Shown here: positions 1 to 10,286 of the stretch, one piece after another
Numbering within the stretch: position 1 is the stretch's first letter
Layout of the letters: each line of letters starts with the position of its first letter
Assembly (NCBI RefSeq): GCF_004771005.1
Contig: NZ_RQHV01000042.1
Location: 124,001-188,000 of the forward strand
Direction: 5' to 3'
Source: Leptospira ilyithenensis
Lineage (GTDB): Bacteria; Spirochaetota; Leptospiria; Leptospirales; Leptospiraceae
Length of the DNA stretch: 64,000 bases
The notes under the pieces: generated by a model
Databases searched by the model: none
Told to the model about the DNA's origin: nothing
What the model saw: the letters and a program-made list of their open reading frames with translations, nothing else
Made by a program: the position numbers and the translations under genes

Positions 1-801
1 ATCGGCATTGTAGTTATCCTACTTGTTATCAGCGCCGTGAATGTACTTTCTCATAGCGGTTCCGTTCATCAACTAACAGAACTTAATCTCACAAACAAAG
101 ATTTTATCCGTCAGTCTTCCAAGATGAAGGAAGAAGTGGGATCTTTGCACGAAACGATCCAATACTATTATGAAAAGATTTCCAGTCTATATATCAAACT
201 GGGCGGAGACCCGGCTCGTGTTTCCAAAGGAATGGGTGGCGCGGCAAACTTAAACCAGTTCGCATCATTGCAAGGCACTCCGCAAACAGATATCACTGAC
301 GAATCTTTTCGCATCAAAGAGGACATTCATAATTTAAAATTGTCTTCCGAACTATCCGATGAGATCATCAAACTCATCAAAAAAAGAAAAAGCATCATTC
401 GCAACACTCCTTCCATTTGGCCTACCAAAGGATATGTTTTGTTTCCTTTCGGAAAGTATCTTTCTCCTATCACTGGAAAAGAGGAGTTGAACAAAGGACT
501 CGACATCGGATCTTTTCCGGGTGCGGAAGTAGTTGCTACTGCGCCTGGCCTGGTGTTTGATACAGGATTTTCTCCAGCTACCGGATATTATATCAAACTC
601 GCACACAAATTCGGATGGAAAACGATTTACTCCAATCTTGACCGGGTCAAAGTGAAAAAAGGAGAGCGTATATCCAAGTCGGATGTGATTGGTTATGTGG
701 GAAAAACTCCTGAAAATCCAATCTACCATTTACATTATGAAGTCCATGTCGGAACACAACCGCTCAATCCATTTTCCTTTCTCAACCAAATTCAAGAATA
801 A
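1..801 (+). CDS. Membrane-anchored M23 (LytM-like) peptidase, degenerate, 5' truncated
   Basis: The reading frame is open from base 1, so the gene begins upstream; the first codons ([12 protein letters not shown]) are the end of a membrane helix. A coiled-coil-like stretch follows, then an M23 domain in the last ~125 residues. Catalysis looks impaired: the zinc motif HxxxD reads NKGLD, and the catalytic YxHL motif reads YSNL. Only the last HLH motif is intact. Such degenerate LytM proteins (EnvC and NlpD type) act as activators or scaffolds of cell-wall hydrolases. The stop overlaps the bactofilin start by one base (TAATG), a pairing that in other helical bacteria links to cell-shape control. 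That role here is inference. Confidence 0.85.
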   Translation: MGIVVILLVISAVNVLSHSGSVHQLTELNLTNKDFIRQSSKMKEEVGSLHETIQYYYEKISSLYIKLGGDPARVSKGMGGAANLNQFASLQGTPQTDITDESFRIKEDIHNLKLSSELSDEIIKLIKKRKSIIRNTPSIWPTKGYVLFPFGKYLSPITGKEELNKGLDIGSFPGAEVVATAPGLVFDTGFSPATGYYIKLAHKFGWKTIYSNLDRVKVKKGERISKSDVIGYVGKTPENPIYHLHYEVHVGTQPLNPFSFLNQIQE

Positions 802-1148
802 TGCCCTCACCTGAAATAGAAGAAGAGTTTTTAGTCAATAGCGTCATCGGAGAAGGTGCCGAGTTCAACGGTGAATTCAAATTTTCCGGTCTAATCCGTA
901 TCGACGGAAGATTCCGTGGCGTTTTGGAAACAGACGGGAAAGTCCTTATAGGAAAAACCGGAATCGTCGATACTGATATCAGAGCCAAAGTAGTAGTTGC
1001 CGGTGGAGAAATCCGGGGCAATATCTTTGCAACAGAAAGGGTGACTCTACTTTCCAGCTGTCGATTGGAGGGAGATGTAGTAACTCCTAGGCTGATTGTG
1101 GAAGAGGGTGTGGTTTTTCACGGTAAGTGTACGATCAACCCTACGTAA
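801..1148 (+). CDS. Bactofilin (polymer-forming cytoskeletal protein)
   Basis: This 115-residue protein matches the bactofilin family (DUF583). It has a repetitive beta-strand pattern with glycines and short hydrophobic steps (GEFKFSGLIRIDGRFRG, then GEIRGNIFATERVTL), as expected of a right-handed beta-helix that self-assembles into filaments without nucleotide. The family recruits peptidoglycan enzymes, and a Leptospira biflexa bactofilin has been linked to helical pitch. It is translationally coupled to the upstream M23-like gene by a TAATG overlap, suggesting that the two proteins work as a pair. Length is normal for the family. Confidence 0.92.
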   Translation: MPSPEIEEEFLVNSVIGEGAEFNGEFKFSGLIRIDGRFRGVLETDGKVLIGKTGIVDTDIRAKVVVAGGEIRGNIFATERVTLLSSCRLEGDVVTPRLIVEEGVVFHGKCTINPT

Positions 1149-1163
1149 AGTTTCGGGGGATCC

Positions 1164-1631
1164 ATGTTCGTACAGAATACAAATAACAAGCCTGTCTCAA
1201 ATTCACCGAAACGCAAACCCGGAGAAAAAGACAAACTCCAAGAAACTTCCGAATCTAAAAATCTAACTTTTTTGGAAATTCTGGAATCCATTGTCCCTTC
1301 CGACGGAGAAAACACAAAAGAATTAAACGAACTCTGGAAAGATCTTCCCGATTTGGAAAAAGCTCTCATTGGCAACCCAAACCATTCCAATCTTAAAGAT
1401 TACAAAGAACATATTAAAAACATTGCTCAATTGATTTTGAAAAAAAATCACAAAGTCATGCAAGCTCCTTCCCGAGGTCGAAACGATAATAAAGACATTC
1501 GTTACGTCAAAATTATAGATGAGAAATTGGATCTTTTGGCAAAAACCATGTTTTCCCCCAATAACTCGGCCTTTGCAATTTTAAAACAATTAGATGAAAT
1601 CAGAGGTCTATTGATTGATCTAAAAGGATAA
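1164..1631 (+). CDS. YaaR family protein (DUF327)
   Basis: A 155-residue cytoplasmic protein with a disordered, charged N-terminus (~35 residues) and an all-helical remainder. The C-terminal pattern (VKIIDEKLDLLAKTM then LDEIRGLLIDLKG) fits the YaaR/DUF327 family known from Firmicutes and Thermotoga, whose function is not established. A purine-rich GGGGGA lies 5 bases before the ATG. It sits 15 bases after the bactofilin and 4 before an ABC exporter, so it is probably co-transcribed with a cell-envelope operon. The family call rests on remembered motif shape, not on a search. Confidence 0.7.
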   Translation: MFVQNTNNKPVSNSPKRKPGEKDKLQETSESKNLTFLEILESIVPSDGENTKELNELWKDLPDLEKALIGNPNHSNLKDYKEHIKNIAQLILKKNHKVMQAPSRGRNDNKDIRYVKIIDEKLDLLAKTMFSPNNSAFAILKQLDEIRGLLIDLKG

Positions 1632-1635
1632 TTTT

Positions 1636-3399
1636 TTGAAAGATTCAAACCGCCCCATCAGCAAGAACCTAAAGGTTCTGAGCAAAACCATGGCTTACAT
1701 AAAGCCCTACCGATTGCAAATTTCCCTTTCCTCTTTTGCCTTACTCTTCACCGCTGCTATCACTCTTTCCTTAGGTCAGGGATTGAAACATCTGGTAGAT
1801 GCAGGCTTTACAGCAAGATCAAAAGAAGAGCTTACATACTCCCTATTCATATTGATCTTCATTGGTTTTTTGTTAGCTGGGGGAACTTATATGAGACACT
1901 ATCTGGTCTCATGGATCGGGGAAAGAGTTTCTTCCGATATCCGAACGGATGTGTTTCGTCATGTTGTGGATCTGCATCCTCATTTTTTTGAAACCAATTC
2001 ACCGGGGGAAATTCAGTCCAGAATCACAACGGACACCACACTCCTGCAAACTGTCATCGGTTCTTCAGCGTCGATCGCACTTCGCAACTTTCTATTGTTC
2101 ATCGGAGGAATGATTTTTCTTTTCGTCACCAACGTGAAATTGACCGCGATCGTTCTCTTGAGTGTTCCGTTCGTATTGTTTCCCATTCTATTTTACGGGC
2201 GAAAGGTCCGCAAACTTTCCCGCGATACCCAAGATAAAATCGCAAACGTAGGATCTTATGTAAGCGAATCTCTTTTCAATATCAAGATTGTTCAGAGCTT
2301 TTTCCATCAGGAAATAGACAAACAAAAATTCCATGAAACGGTGGAAGATGCTTTTGAGGTTTCCGTGCTTCGCATCCGACAAAGATCCATGCTAATAGCT
2401 ACCGTCATTTTACTTATATTAGCAGGAATCAGTTTTATGTTATGGATCGGAGGATTGGATGTTTTGGAAGGAAGGATCACAGGAGGGGAGCTGATTGCAT
2501 TTTCATTTTATGCAATCATGGTGGCAAATTCCGTCGGAGCTATTTCCGAAGTCATCGGCGATTTACAAAGAGCTGCCGGCGCTACGGAAAGACTGATGGA
2601 ACTTTTAGATTCGGAATCCAATATCAAAGATCCTCTGATACCGATTCATTTGCCGATTGATGCAATCGGAGAAATTCGATTTGAAAATCTTTCCTTTCAT
2701 TACCCGTCCCGCCCTGACAGAAACGCGATCGACTCTTTCAGTTTGAATTTGCCTGCGCAAAAATCTACAGCACTTGTCGGTCCTTCGGGAGGAGGAAAGT
2801 CCACACTTTTCGAACTCATTTTACGCTTTTACGATCCGCAACTAGGAAGGATCACAATCGACGGAATTGACATTCGAACTCTTACTTTGAAAGATCTTCG
2901 TTCCCTTATAGGATTTGTTCCTCAACAACCGATTTTATTTTCAGGAACACTTCGGGAAAACATAGCATACGGAAGACCGGACGCAACCCTCGAAGAAATC
3001 GAACGCGCCGCAGAACAAGCGTATGTTACTGAGTTTATGGATCATTTGAAAGACGGATACAATACGGATCTAGGTCATATGGGTGTCCGGCTTTCCGGAG
3101 GACAAAAACAAAGGATCGCAATCGCTCGGGCGATTTTAAGAAATCCTAAAATTTTACTTTTGGACGAAGCAACTTCTGCGTTGGATTCGGAGTCGGAAAG
3201 AATGGTTCAGAAAGCTTTGGATTCTTTGATGAAAGATAGAACAACTCTGATGATTGCACATAGACTTGCAACGATCGTTCGCTCCGATCAGATTGTTGTG
3301 ATTCAACAAGGTAGGATTGATTCTATCGGAACTCATGAAGAGTTGCAGAATCAAAGTGAACTTTACGCGCGACTCTCGAAATTACAATTTCAAACCTAG
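1636..3399 (+). CDS. ABC exporter, MsbA/LmrA type (fused membrane and ATPase domains)
   Basis: A 587-residue half-transporter that should work as a homodimer in the inner membrane. Residues ~1-310 hold about six membrane helices. The ATPase domain follows, with Walker [10 protein letters not shown] near residue 382, signature LSGGQ near 486, Walker B ILLLDEAT near 508 and the H-loop IAHR near 540. The architecture is that of lipid A or multidrug exporters; the substrate cannot be read from sequence. The start is a TTG with AAAGGA about 7 bases upstream. An ATG at codon 18 is the alternative. The 3' end overlaps parB on the other strand by 18 bases. Confidence 0.9.
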   Translation: MKDSNRPISKNLKVLSKTMAYIKPYRLQISLSSFALLFTAAITLSLGQGLKHLVDAGFTARSKEELTYSLFILIFIGFLLAGGTYMRHYLVSWIGERVSSDIRTDVFRHVVDLHPHFFETNSPGEIQSRITTDTTLLQTVIGSSASIALRNFLLFIGGMIFLFVTNVKLTAIVLLSVPFVLFPILFYGRKVRKLSRDTQDKIANVGSYVSESLFNIKIVQSFFHQEIDKQKFHETVEDAFEVSVLRIRQRSMLIATVILLILAGISFMLWIGGLDVLEGRITGGELIAFSFYAIMVANSVGAISEVIGDLQRAAGATERLMELLDSESNIKDPLIPIHLPIDAIGEIRFENLSFHYPSRPDRNAIDSFSLNLPAQKSTALVGPSGGGKSTLFELILRFYDPQLGRITIDGIDIRTLTLKDLRSLIGFVPQQPILFSGTLRENIAYGRPDATLEEIERAAEQAYVTEFMDHLKDGYNTDLGHMGVRLSGGQKQRIAIARAILRNPKILLLDEATSALDSESERMVQKALDSLMKDRTTLMIAHRLATIVRSDQIVVIQQGRIDSIGTHEELQNQSELYARLSKLQFQT

Positions 3400-4275
3400 T
3401 TGTTCTAGGATTCGTTCCATGTCGGAAAGATTTGCATAACTGAATGTGATCTTTCCTTTTCCAGTATTATCGTTATGAGAGATTTCCACTTTGGCGCTGA
3501 ACTTGTTTCTAAGTTTTCCTTCGATCTTTACGATGCTTGCGTCTTTCTCAGATTCTGAACCAGAACTCTTTTGTTTTTTGTCAGGGTTCAAAATGGAAGA
3601 AACATAATTTTCCACTTCGCGGGCAGTCCAATTCTCAGTGATGATTTTGTTCGCAACTTCGATTTGCTTTTTGGTTTCCGGAAGAGAGAGTAACGGTCTA
3701 GTCTGACCTTCCGATAATTTGCCTTCCTTAATCAAATCCTGAACTTGAGAAGGAAGCCCCAAAAGACGAATCAGGTTGGCAATTGTGGATCTGTTTTTTC
3801 CAACACGAGTGGCAAGATCTGTCACCTTTAAAGATCTTTTTTCAATTAGATTTTGATAAGCTTGCGCTTCTTCAATCGGATTTAAATCTTCTCTTTGTAA
3901 ATTTTCAATCAAAGCAAGTTCCATCATATCCGCATCGGAGACATCTTTGACAATGGCTGGAATTTTTTGAAAACCTGCAAGCTTGCACGCCCGTAACCTT
4001 CTCTCCCCTGCGATTAAAATAAAACCGGAACCTGTTTGATTTTTTTGGACAACGATCGGTTGGATCACTCCATGTTGTTGGATGGTTTGCGAAAGTTCTT
4101 GGATCGCTGTTTCCGAAAAATGTTTTCTAGGTTGGTGAGGATTGGGGACAATTTCTGAAATTCTAATTTCTCTTAACCCGGAAATATCATCTGAATTTAA
4201 CTCAACGTTCTTTTCGTTAACGGGAATTAGGTTGCCAAGCCCTCTTCCTAAAACTTTTCCTTTGCCCAGTGCCAT
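3382..4275 (-). CDS. parB: ParB chromosome-partitioning protein (parS-binding CTPase)
   Basis: This 297-residue protein has the full ParB plan: an N-terminal ParA-stimulating segment rich in Lys, Arg and Gly ([12 protein letters not shown]), the ParB/Srx nucleotide domain with GERRLR at residues 90-95, and a helix-turn-helix at about 152-177 ([17 protein letters not shown]) that reads parS. A C-terminal dimerisation region follows. It binds parS, spreads as a CTP-loaded clamp and loads SMC. It begins 4 bases after parA. Two parS sites lie 1.3 and 2.3 kb away, at 5538 and 6513. Confidence 0.96.
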   Translation of the reverse strand: MALGKGKVLGRGLGNLIPVNEKNVELNSDDISGLREIRISEIVPNPHQPRKHFSETAIQELSQTIQQHGVIQPIVVQKNQTGSGFILIAGERRLRACKLAGFQKIPAIVKDVSDADMMELALIENLQREDLNPIEEAQAYQNLIEKRSLKVTDLATRVGKNRSTIANLIRLLGLPSQVQDLIKEGKLSEGQTRPLLSLPETKKQIEVANKIITENWTAREVENYVSSILNPDKKQKSSGSESEKDASIVKIEGKLRNKFSAKVEISHNDNTGKGKITFSYANLSDMERILEQLGLKL

Positions 4276-4279
4276 CTTC

Positions 4280-5041
4280 CTAACCCTGACCGACGATTTC
4301 TTCTGCTAGACTTTTATAACTTTTTGCTCCGATCCCTTCCGGGTCGTAGTAGTTGATTGGTTTTCCAAAAGAAGGAGCTTCCGATAATTTTATATTTCGG
4401 GGAATGATTGTATTATAAACTTTTTCTTTGAAGTAATTACGAACATCTTCCGCCACTTGGTTGGCAAGGTTTGTTCTTTTGTCATACATCGTAAGAAGCA
4501 CACCTTCCAATTCCAAACTTTTATTCCATTGCGATTGAACCAAAGAAATGATTCTCATCAATTGTGATAAACCTTCCAAAGCAAAATACTCTGTTTGCAA
4601 AGTGATCATCACAGACTGAGATGCACAAAGTGCATTGATGGTAAGTACACCAAGTGAAGGTGGACAATCGATTAAAATGTAATCATAGTCTGCTTGCACA
4701 CTTGCGAGTGCGTCTTTGAGTTTGAATTCTTTTTTTTCAATTCCAAGGAAGTCCACTTCCAATCCTGACAAATTGATGTTGGCTGGAATGATATCAAGGT
4801 TTGCGATAAAAGATTTTTGGATCGCTTCTCTTGCGGAAAGTTCTCCGATCAAAACTTCATACGTTGTTTTGTTGAGTGACTGCACTTCCAAACCCAAACC
4901 GGAACCTGAGTTTCCTTGAGGATCAATGTCCAAGAGTAAAATTTTTTTTCCGAGCTCAACTAGGTTCGACGCTAAATTGATCGCTGTGGTGGTTTTTCCC
5001 ACTCCACCTTTCTGGTTGCTAATCGAAACTATTTTACCCAT
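4280..5041 (-). CDS. parA: ParA/Soj chromosome-partitioning ATPase
   Basis: A 253-residue Walker-type ATPase with the deviant P-loop KGGVGKTT at residues 11-18, DIDPQGN (switch I) and DCPPSLG (switch II). It forms ATP-dependent dimers on the nucleoid, and ParB-parS complexes move against them. An open frame continues upstream to 5143, but that stretch is antisense-like to rsmG in another frame. The ATG at 5041 has TAAGGAAGG just upstream and gives the standard N-terminus [13 protein letters not shown]. The start overlaps the rsmG stop by 8 bases, so rsmG-parA-parB is probably one operon. Confidence 0.96.
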   Translation of the reverse strand: MGKIVSISNQKGGVGKTTTAINLASNLVELGKKILLLDIDPQGNSGSGLGLEVQSLNKTTYEVLIGELSAREAIQKSFIANLDIIPANINLSGLEVDFLGIEKKEFKLKDALASVQADYDYILIDCPPSLGVLTINALCASQSVMITLQTEYFALEGLSQLMRIISLVQSQWNKSLELEGVLLTMYDKRTNLANQVAEDVRNYFKEKVYNTIIPRNIKLSEAPSFGKPINYYDPEGIGAKSYKSLAEEIVGQG

Positions 5042-5777
5042 TGCCTTCCTTACTCTCCTTGCTGATGTCTTTCCAAAGTCTGGGGTAACCCGGACTTGGT
5101 TCGGAATCCTTTTGCAATATTTTAATATGTCGCTTTCCCACAAACTCTAATTCCCTAAGTTCGATTTCTTTTTTAATTCGAAAGCCACTGTATTTCAAAA
5201 CTTTTGTTTCAACCTTTTCATCAAAATTTCTCTGACCAAGGAAAGGACAAAAATACCCATTCTTCTTTACTAGATTGGAAACCACCTCGACCATAAAAGG
5301 GTAGGGGACTACCGCGCGGGAAGTTACCAAATCAAATTTTCTTTTCTCTTCTTCTGCTCTCATATATTCAAAAGAGATTCTATCATTTGCCCCGGACAAA
5401 TTTCCTTTGCCGATTTCTTCTTCTAAAAGAAAAAGTTTTCTTTTTTGAGAATCGATGAGTGTAAGCTTTGGAGACTCTTTGAGACATAAAAAGAGAAATC
5501 CGGGAAGACCAGGACCTGTTCCCACATCCGCCAGATTTGTTTCACGTGAAACAAATCCGGACTCTTTCAATTTAAAAACAAAAACCAGGCAATCGATGAT
5601 ATGCCGATCCAGAATCAACGCGGAATCATTCTTAGAAAAAAAGCCTCCTTTCTCATTTTCACGAATCAAAAATTCATGATAAAGATCTACCTTCTTCCAA
5701 TCAAATTGTGCATCCAAACTTTCGAAGATCTGAGGAAGCAAAGACGAAACTTTTTCACGCGCTAAATTTTCTGCCAT
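5034..5777 (-). CDS. rsmG: RsmG (GidB), 16S rRNA G527 N7-methyltransferase
   Basis: A 247-residue class I methyltransferase with the SAM-binding motif [10 protein letters not shown] at residues 84-93, typical of RsmG, which methylates G527 of 16S rRNA. Loss in other bacteria gives low-level streptomycin resistance. Its place before parA and near mnmG is the usual origin-region order. A perfect parS palindrome is embedded in the coding sequence at codons ~75-80 (FVSRET), directly before the SAM motif, so the same bases serve both coding and ParB binding. Confidence 0.95.
   Translation of the reverse strand: MAENLAREKVSSLLPQIFESLDAQFDWKKVDLYHEFLIRENEKGGFFSKNDSALILDRHIIDCLVFVFKLKESGFVSRETNLADVGTGPGLPGFLFLCLKESPKLTLIDSQKRKLFLLEEEIGKGNLSGANDRISFEYMRAEEEKRKFDLVTSRAVVPYPFMVEVVSNLVKKNGYFCPFLGQRNFDEKVETKVLKYSGFRIKKEIELRELEFVGKRHIKILQKDSEPSPGYPRLWKDISKESKEGNG
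5538..5553. promoter_or_regulatory. parS site 1 (ParB binding)
   Basis: TGTTTCACGTGAAACA matches the broadly conserved bacterial parS consensus at all 16 positions, and the palindrome extends three more bases on each side (22 bp perfect in total, 5535-5556). It lies inside rsmG, next to parA and parB, so it should be a main loading site for ParB. Confidence 0.95.
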
Positions 5778-5833
5778 AATTGTTACTTAATTTCTAAAAA
5801 TCGTCGATGGTTCTAATAGGAGAATTCTTTTCC

Positions 5834-6658
5834 ATGAAACGATTTTTAATCTTAACAATTACACTTATTGCTTCTGTACTATTTACACTTCCCTCGTTTG
5901 CATTCACTCCCGGGAAATGGTCTCATAAAGATCAGTTTGTTTTTTTCAAAGGAAAGAAAGGTCCTTCGAAGGAGATCGTTCGCAACTCTGAAGGGCAAGT
6001 CATCTATGTAGCAGAATATATTTATGATGCGGATGGTCATCTCGTCCAAGAAACTTATTCAGACAAAGAAGGTAAGTCGGATGGCAAAACCATCTTTCGA
6101 TACACGGAAGGACTTGTAACTTCTGAGGAAGTATATGGCCAAAATGATACTCTTGTAGAAAGAAAAGACTTCGTCTATAAAGGTAAGATTCTCAAAAGAT
6201 TAATCATCAAAAACTTTGAAGGAAAAAACCTGATCAGCTACAGTTTGGAAACAAACAAAGACGGGATGCTTGTAAGTGGCGAAGGTAAAAATTCAGAATC
6301 AAAAGACATAGAATCTTTTCGTATCATTCCGGATCCTAAAAAACTAAACGTTCAAATTCAATTCCTTTTGGATGATAAAAAAATCAAACATGGGGAGATC
6401 CACTTTAAGTATGATGCTAAAGGAAATCTGGTAGAACGTGAATTCTTCCAAGCTGAGTTTCATAGAGTGAATAAATTGAAATACAAAGCAGACGGAAGTC
6501 TGGAGTCTTTTTCGTTTCACGTGAAACAAGGAGACAATTGGGTTTTAGAGAAAACTCACTTCCTTGTCTATGATGAGAACTCCAAAAGCAAAGTCTCCAA
6601 ACAAGATAAGAAAGAAGAATTCCTTACGAACGGAAACAATCCTCCTCTAGAACATTAA
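5834..6658 (+). CDS. Exported protein of unknown function with YD/MORN-like repeats
   Basis: A 274-residue protein starting at the ATG preceded by AGGAGA 10 bases upstream. An open frame from 5807 adds only nine residues and has no ribosome site. The first ~23 residues are a signal peptide ending SFA. The mature part consists of short beta-rich units such as YDADGHLVQE, YTEGLVTSEE and YDAKGNLVER, resembling the repeats of YwqK-like or RHS-like proteins. I do not recognise a specific function. It carries a second parS palindrome within its coding region and ends before a strong hairpin terminator. Confidence 0.7.
   Translation: MKRFLILTITLIASVLFTLPSFAFTPGKWSHKDQFVFFKGKKGPSKEIVRNSEGQVIYVAEYIYDADGHLVQETYSDKEGKSDGKTIFRYTEGLVTSEEVYGQNDTLVERKDFVYKGKILKRLIIKNFEGKNLISYSLETNKDGMLVSGEGKNSESKDIESFRIIPDPKKLNVQIQFLLDDKKIKHGEIHFKYDAKGNLVEREFFQAEFHRVNKLKYKADGSLESFSFHVKQGDNWVLEKTHFLVYDENSKSKVSKQDKKEEFLTNGNNPPLEH
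6513..6528. promoter_or_regulatory. parS site 2 (ParB binding)
   Basis: CGTTTCACGTGAAACA matches the parS consensus at 15 of 16 positions (C for T at position 1); the inner 14 bases are a perfect palindrome. It lies within an exported-protein gene, about 1 kb from parS site 1. A pair of sites near parAB is typical of origin-proximal centromere regions. Confidence 0.9.
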
Positions 6659-6662
6659 AATC

Positions 6663-6700
6663 AAAAGGGTAAGTGGTTTCTAAAAACTTCTTACCCTTTT
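6663..6700 (+). terminator. Rho-independent terminator, possibly bidirectional
   Basis: An 11-bp perfect stem (AAAAGGGTAAG with CTTACCCTTTT) has a 16-base loop and ends in a run of T, directly after the stop at 6658. The A-run on the other side means it could also end transcription of the minus-strand gene at 6751-7197. Confidence 0.85.
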
Positions 6701-6750
6701 CTTAGGCGCAAGTTTGAATCTTGTAACGGATTGAAATCCAAACTTTCTAC

Positions 6751-7197
6751 TTAACCCAAAAACAACTTCATCAACCCACACGAGATCGCAGCTAAAATTG
6801 TTCCATTGATTAAGTTCGCAACACGGGATTGTGTTCGAATGATTTTTTCTAAAGATTCAAATCTTGAAACCATTTGTTTTTGCATGGATTCGAATCGTTC
6901 ATCTGCCACATCAAAACTTGCATTCATGATTTGGTTTGTCTGATGCATTCGTTCGGCGAGAAGATCTATTTTTCCAACAAGCAAATCAATCCTCCCCGCC
7001 AAGAGGCGGATCTCAACTCTGATACCTACTTGTTCATACTGCATAGGTCTCAGTACTTCTTTGTCAAATTTCAGCTCGCTACTTGCCAAAGCGTCGGAAA
7101 GTTTTTTATCGATCGCCGTTTCAAAAGCATCAGCTTCGGATTCAGAGAAAGAATGTTTCGTTAAGATTGAAGTGATTGTTGTCATGATACCATCCAA
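6751..7197 (-). CDS. Coiled-coil protein with C-terminal membrane anchor (Bdr/DUF1640-like architecture)
   Basis: A 148-residue protein (ATG at 7197; a second ATG four codons later is equally possible). Residues 1-45 form an acidic, conserved-looking head. A heptad-rich middle follows with near-repeats RIDLLVGKIDLLAERM, then a single hydrophobic helix at the C-terminus (VANLINGTILAAISCGLMKLFLG). This head / short-repeat / membrane-tail plan resembles the Borrelia Bdr proteins and DUF1640 proteins. I infer no function beyond a membrane-tethered oligomer. It sits alone between two terminators, between the rsmG and mnmG blocks. Confidence 0.65.
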   Translation of the reverse strand: MDGIMTTITSILTKHSFSESEADAFETAIDKKLSDALASSELKFDKEVLRPMQYEQVGIRVEIRLLAGRIDLLVGKIDLLAERMHQTNQIMNASFDVADERFESMQKQMVSRFESLEKIIRTQSRVANLINGTILAAISCGLMKLFLG

Positions 7198-7280
7198 GCG
7201 GACAGAAAGAAAGATGATCTGCCGCGCGTAAGAAGAGGTAAAAAACTGATACGAGTGGTTCTAAAAAAAAACGAATTGGA

Positions 7281-7320
7281 AAAATAAATACAAACAAGAC
7301 CACCCGGCGCACGCCGGATG
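7281..7320 (-). terminator. Terminator after mnmG
   Basis: On the minus strand, just after the mnmG stop, CATCCGGCG pairs with CGCCGGGTG (9 bp, GC-rich, one G-T pair, tiny loop). A T-rich stretch follows (GTCTTGTTTGTATTTATTTTT). It separates mnmG from the downstream coiled-coil gene. Confidence 0.7.
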
Positions 7321-7324
7321 AATT

Positions 7325-9199
7325 CTATTTTTTCTCTACGAGATGGAAGAGAAGTAAGTCGATATCGGAAGGATCCACTCCTGAAATGTGAGCTGCCTTT
7401 TCCAAATTCATCGGACGATGTTTATTCAATTTGGTAGCGGCTTCCGTCTTCAATCCTTTCACCGAAAGATAATCAAAGTCGGAAGGAATTTCAAAGCTTG
7501 CGTATTTTTTTCTATACTCAATTGATTCGAGTTCACGTTTCAAATAACCTTCGTACTTAACTTCCATCTCAAGCACTGCTTTCTCTTCTTCATTCAAAGT
7601 AGAAAGCTCGGAAACAAAAGGTTCGATATCTCCGATTTTAATATCCGCACGTTTTAAAAACGAAGCCACCGTGTGACCGAATTTATAATTTTCAATTCCT
7701 TTGCGTTCCAAAACTCCGCTCAGTTCAACAGTGGGTTTCATAGACAAGGAATACATTTTGGAACGAAGAGCATCGATTCTTCCATAACGGTCCAACATGG
7801 AATCATAATCTTCTTTCGAGACAAGTCCCATCTCGTAACCGTACTTCATCAACCTTTGATCCGCGTTGTCTTGTCTGAGAAGCAGTCTGTACTCAGCCCG
7901 ACTCGTGAACATTCTATACGGATCTTCCACTCCTTTGTGAACCAAATCATCCACAAGCACTCCGATGTATGATTCACTTCTGGGAAATAACATAGGCTTT
8001 TCTTTTTTCAAAGAACGAACTACATTATAAGCGGCAACCAAACCTTGTGCGGCTGCTTCTTCATACCCGGTAGTCCCGTTGATTTGTCCTGCATGGAAAA
8101 GACCTTTGATTTTTTTCGTTTCCAAAGTCGGGTGAAGTTCCGTCGGATCAACAAAGTCGTATTCCACTGCATAACCTGGACGCATAAGTTCCACTTCTTC
8201 CAGACCTTTGATCGTTCGGAGAAACTTCCATTGCAATTCTTCTGGAAGACTTGTGGACACTCCGTTAAGATACATTTCATTCGTATCATATCCTTCCGGT
8301 TCGATAAAAATTTGATGACGATCTCTTTCTGCAAAACGGACTACTTTGTCTTCAATGGATGGGCAATAACGTGGACCGATGCTTTGGATCTGTCCCGAAT
8401 ACATCGGAGAGAATTCCAAATTTTGTCGGATCAGATCATGAGTGTTCTGATTTGTATAAGTGATGTAACAAGGAATTTGTCTTCTTTCGATTTTACCTGA
8501 AGAGAAAGAAAAACCTTTCGGGTTTTCATCACCATGTTGCTCTTCCAAACTTTTGATATCGATAGAGTTCTTATGAACGCGAGCGGGAGTTCCTGTTTTC
8601 AATCGGCCCAATCGAAATTGAAATCCGGAAAGAGAACGGGATAATCCTTTCGTAGTTGGTTCACCGATTCTCCCTGATTCTTTTTGGTAAGTACCGATAT
8701 GAATCACACTGGAAAGAAAAGTTCCTGTCGTTAAAATCAAATGATTGGTTTTAAATTCGAATCCACGACCGGTTCGCAAACCAACGATCTGATTTCCTTC
8801 TACAATCAAATCTTCTACAGTATCTTGTCGGATGGATAAGTTGGCGGTATGTTCCAACTGATGTTTGATCGTAAGCTGATATTGTTTTTTTTCTGCCTGA
8901 GCGCGGGGAGCCCAAACGGACGGACCTTTGGAAGTGTTCAACATTTTGAATTGAATTCCAGTGGCATCAATGGTTTTTCCCATAAGTCCGCCCAAAGCAT
9001 CCACTTCCCTTACCATATGTCCTTTTGCAATTCCACCGATCGCAGGATTGCAACTCATCTGACCGATCGTATCTAAGTTCATAGTGATGAGTAGAGTTCG
9101 AAAACCTGCTTTGGCAGGAATGTATGCAGCTTCGGATCCTGCGTGCCCTGCACCCACAACGATACAATCAAATTGGTTTGGATAAAACGACTGATTCAT
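7325..9199 (-). CDS. mnmG: MnmG (GidA), tRNA uridine-34 5-carboxymethylaminomethyl modification enzyme
   Basis: A 624-residue FAD enzyme that, with MnmE and folate, modifies the wobble uridine of certain tRNAs. The N-terminal Rossmann motif [12 protein letters not shown] is at residues 14-25; the [21 protein letters not shown] segment and the C-terminal helical GidA-associated domain are all present. Length is standard. The gene is origin-proximal as in most bacteria, but is separated from rsmG by two unrelated genes instead of being adjacent. Confidence 0.97.
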   Translation of the reverse strand: MNQSFYPNQFDCIVVGAGHAGSEAAYIPAKAGFRTLLITMNLDTIGQMSCNPAIGGIAKGHMVREVDALGGLMGKTIDATGIQFKMLNTSKGPSVWAPRAQAEKKQYQLTIKHQLEHTANLSIRQDTVEDLIVEGNQIVGLRTGRGFEFKTNHLILTTGTFLSSVIHIGTYQKESGRIGEPTTKGLSRSLSGFQFRLGRLKTGTPARVHKNSIDIKSLEEQHGDENPKGFSFSSGKIERRQIPCYITYTNQNTHDLIRQNLEFSPMYSGQIQSIGPRYCPSIEDKVVRFAERDRHQIFIEPEGYDTNEMYLNGVSTSLPEELQWKFLRTIKGLEEVELMRPGYAVEYDFVDPTELHPTLETKKIKGLFHAGQINGTTGYEEAAAQGLVAAYNVVRSLKKEKPMLFPRSESYIGVLVDDLVHKGVEDPYRMFTSRAEYRLLLRQDNADQRLMKYGYEMGLVSKEDYDSMLDRYGRIDALRSKMYSLSMKPTVELSGVLERKGIENYKFGHTVASFLKRADIKIGDIEPFVSELSTLNEEEKAVLEMEVKYEGYLKRELESIEYRKKYASFEIPSDFDYLSVKGLKTEAATKLNKHRPMNLEKAAHISGVDPSDIDLLLFHLVEKK

Positions 9200-9353
9200 A
9201 TTATGTCTTCTAACAATTCTTAATCTAAGAATGGAAAGTAAAACTTCCTTCTAGAACGATAACAAATTCGGCATCGAATGCTTCGAGATAAAAAAAGATA
9301 AAATTCATTTTCTAAAAACGATTCTCAGAAATTTTGGAAGCATAGGATTTTAT

Positions 9354-10277
9354 ATGCCAGACGAAACCAAAGACCTTTCTTATTTCGAAGGAAAAATCAT
9401 TCCTTCAGAGGATGCCAAGATCAGTATCCAAACTCATGCTTTTCAGTACGGGACTGCAGTCTTCGGCGGAATCCGAGGCTATCATAATGAGACGAGAAAA
9501 AATGTTTTTGTTTTCAGGATTTTAGATCATTACAAGCGTTTGGTGAATTCGACAAAAATCATGCAATTACAGTTCGATAAAACTCCGGAAGAGCTGGCTG
9601 AGATCACTTTGAAATTGATTCGGGATTCAAACTTAAAACAAAATGTTTATGTAAGACCGATCGTTTATACTTCAGCACTCCAGCTCTCTCCTCGTTTCCA
9701 TGACGTGAAGACGGAGATCGCCATTTATGTTTTGAAATTGGATGATTACCTGGATACTCAAAACGGACTTCGCACGATGGTATCTAGTTGGGCTCGTTTT
9801 TCCGATAATCAAATTCCCACTCTTTCCAAAGTGAGTGGCGGATATGTAAACTCCGCTCTTGCCAAATCGGAAGCAGTTCAAAATGGAATGGATGAAGCGA
9901 TCTTTTTGGATGCACGCGGATTTGTTTCGGAAGGATCTGCAGAAAATATTTTTCTGGTTCGTAACGGAGAGATTCACACTCCCAGTGTTCCTTCTTCCAT
10001 CTTGGAAGGAATTACAAGAAGATCCATTTTCAAAATTGCTGCCGACTTAGGTATCAAAGTAGTGGAAAGAGACATTGCTCGTTCTGAACTCTATATCTCC
10101 GATGAAATCTTTTTTTCAGGGACCGGTGTGCAAGTTGCTTGGTTGAAAGAAGTGGATAGAAGAAAAGTAGGAGACGGGAAAATCGGACCTGTCACCAAAA
10201 AGATTCAATCTTTGTTCTTCAACACTGTTCGCGGAGAAGAGGCAAAATACGAAGATTGGTTAACGCCGGTTTATTGA
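9354..10277 (+). CDS. ilvE: Branched-chain amino acid aminotransferase (class IV, PLP)
   Basis: This 307-residue fold-type IV aminotransferase interconverts branched-chain amino acids and their 2-oxo acids. The catalytic lysine is in SKVSGGYVNS near residue 160, and downstream DEAIFLDARGFVSEGSAENIF is typical of IlvE rather than of D-amino acid transaminase. The ATG is preceded by AGGA at a 7-base distance. The gene is followed after 9 bases by holB, with which it is probably co-transcribed. Confidence 0.93.
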   Translation: MPDETKDLSYFEGKIIPSEDAKISIQTHAFQYGTAVFGGIRGYHNETRKNVFVFRILDHYKRLVNSTKIMQLQFDKTPEELAEITLKLIRDSNLKQNVYVRPIVYTSALQLSPRFHDVKTEIAIYVLKLDDYLDTQNGLRTMVSSWARFSDNQIPTLSKVSGGYVNSALAKSEAVQNGMDEAIFLDARGFVSEGSAENIFLVRNGEIHTPSVPSSILEGITRRSIFKIAADLGIKVVERDIARSELYISDEIFFSGTGVQVAWLKEVDRRKVGDGKIGPVTKKIQSLFFNTVRGEEAKYEDWLTPVY

Positions 10278-10286
10278 TTTAATTTT

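Noticed and set aside
5042..5143. Extended ParA N-terminus
   Set aside because: This frame lies within rsmG; the 5041 ATG has a strong ribosome site and the standard ParA start.
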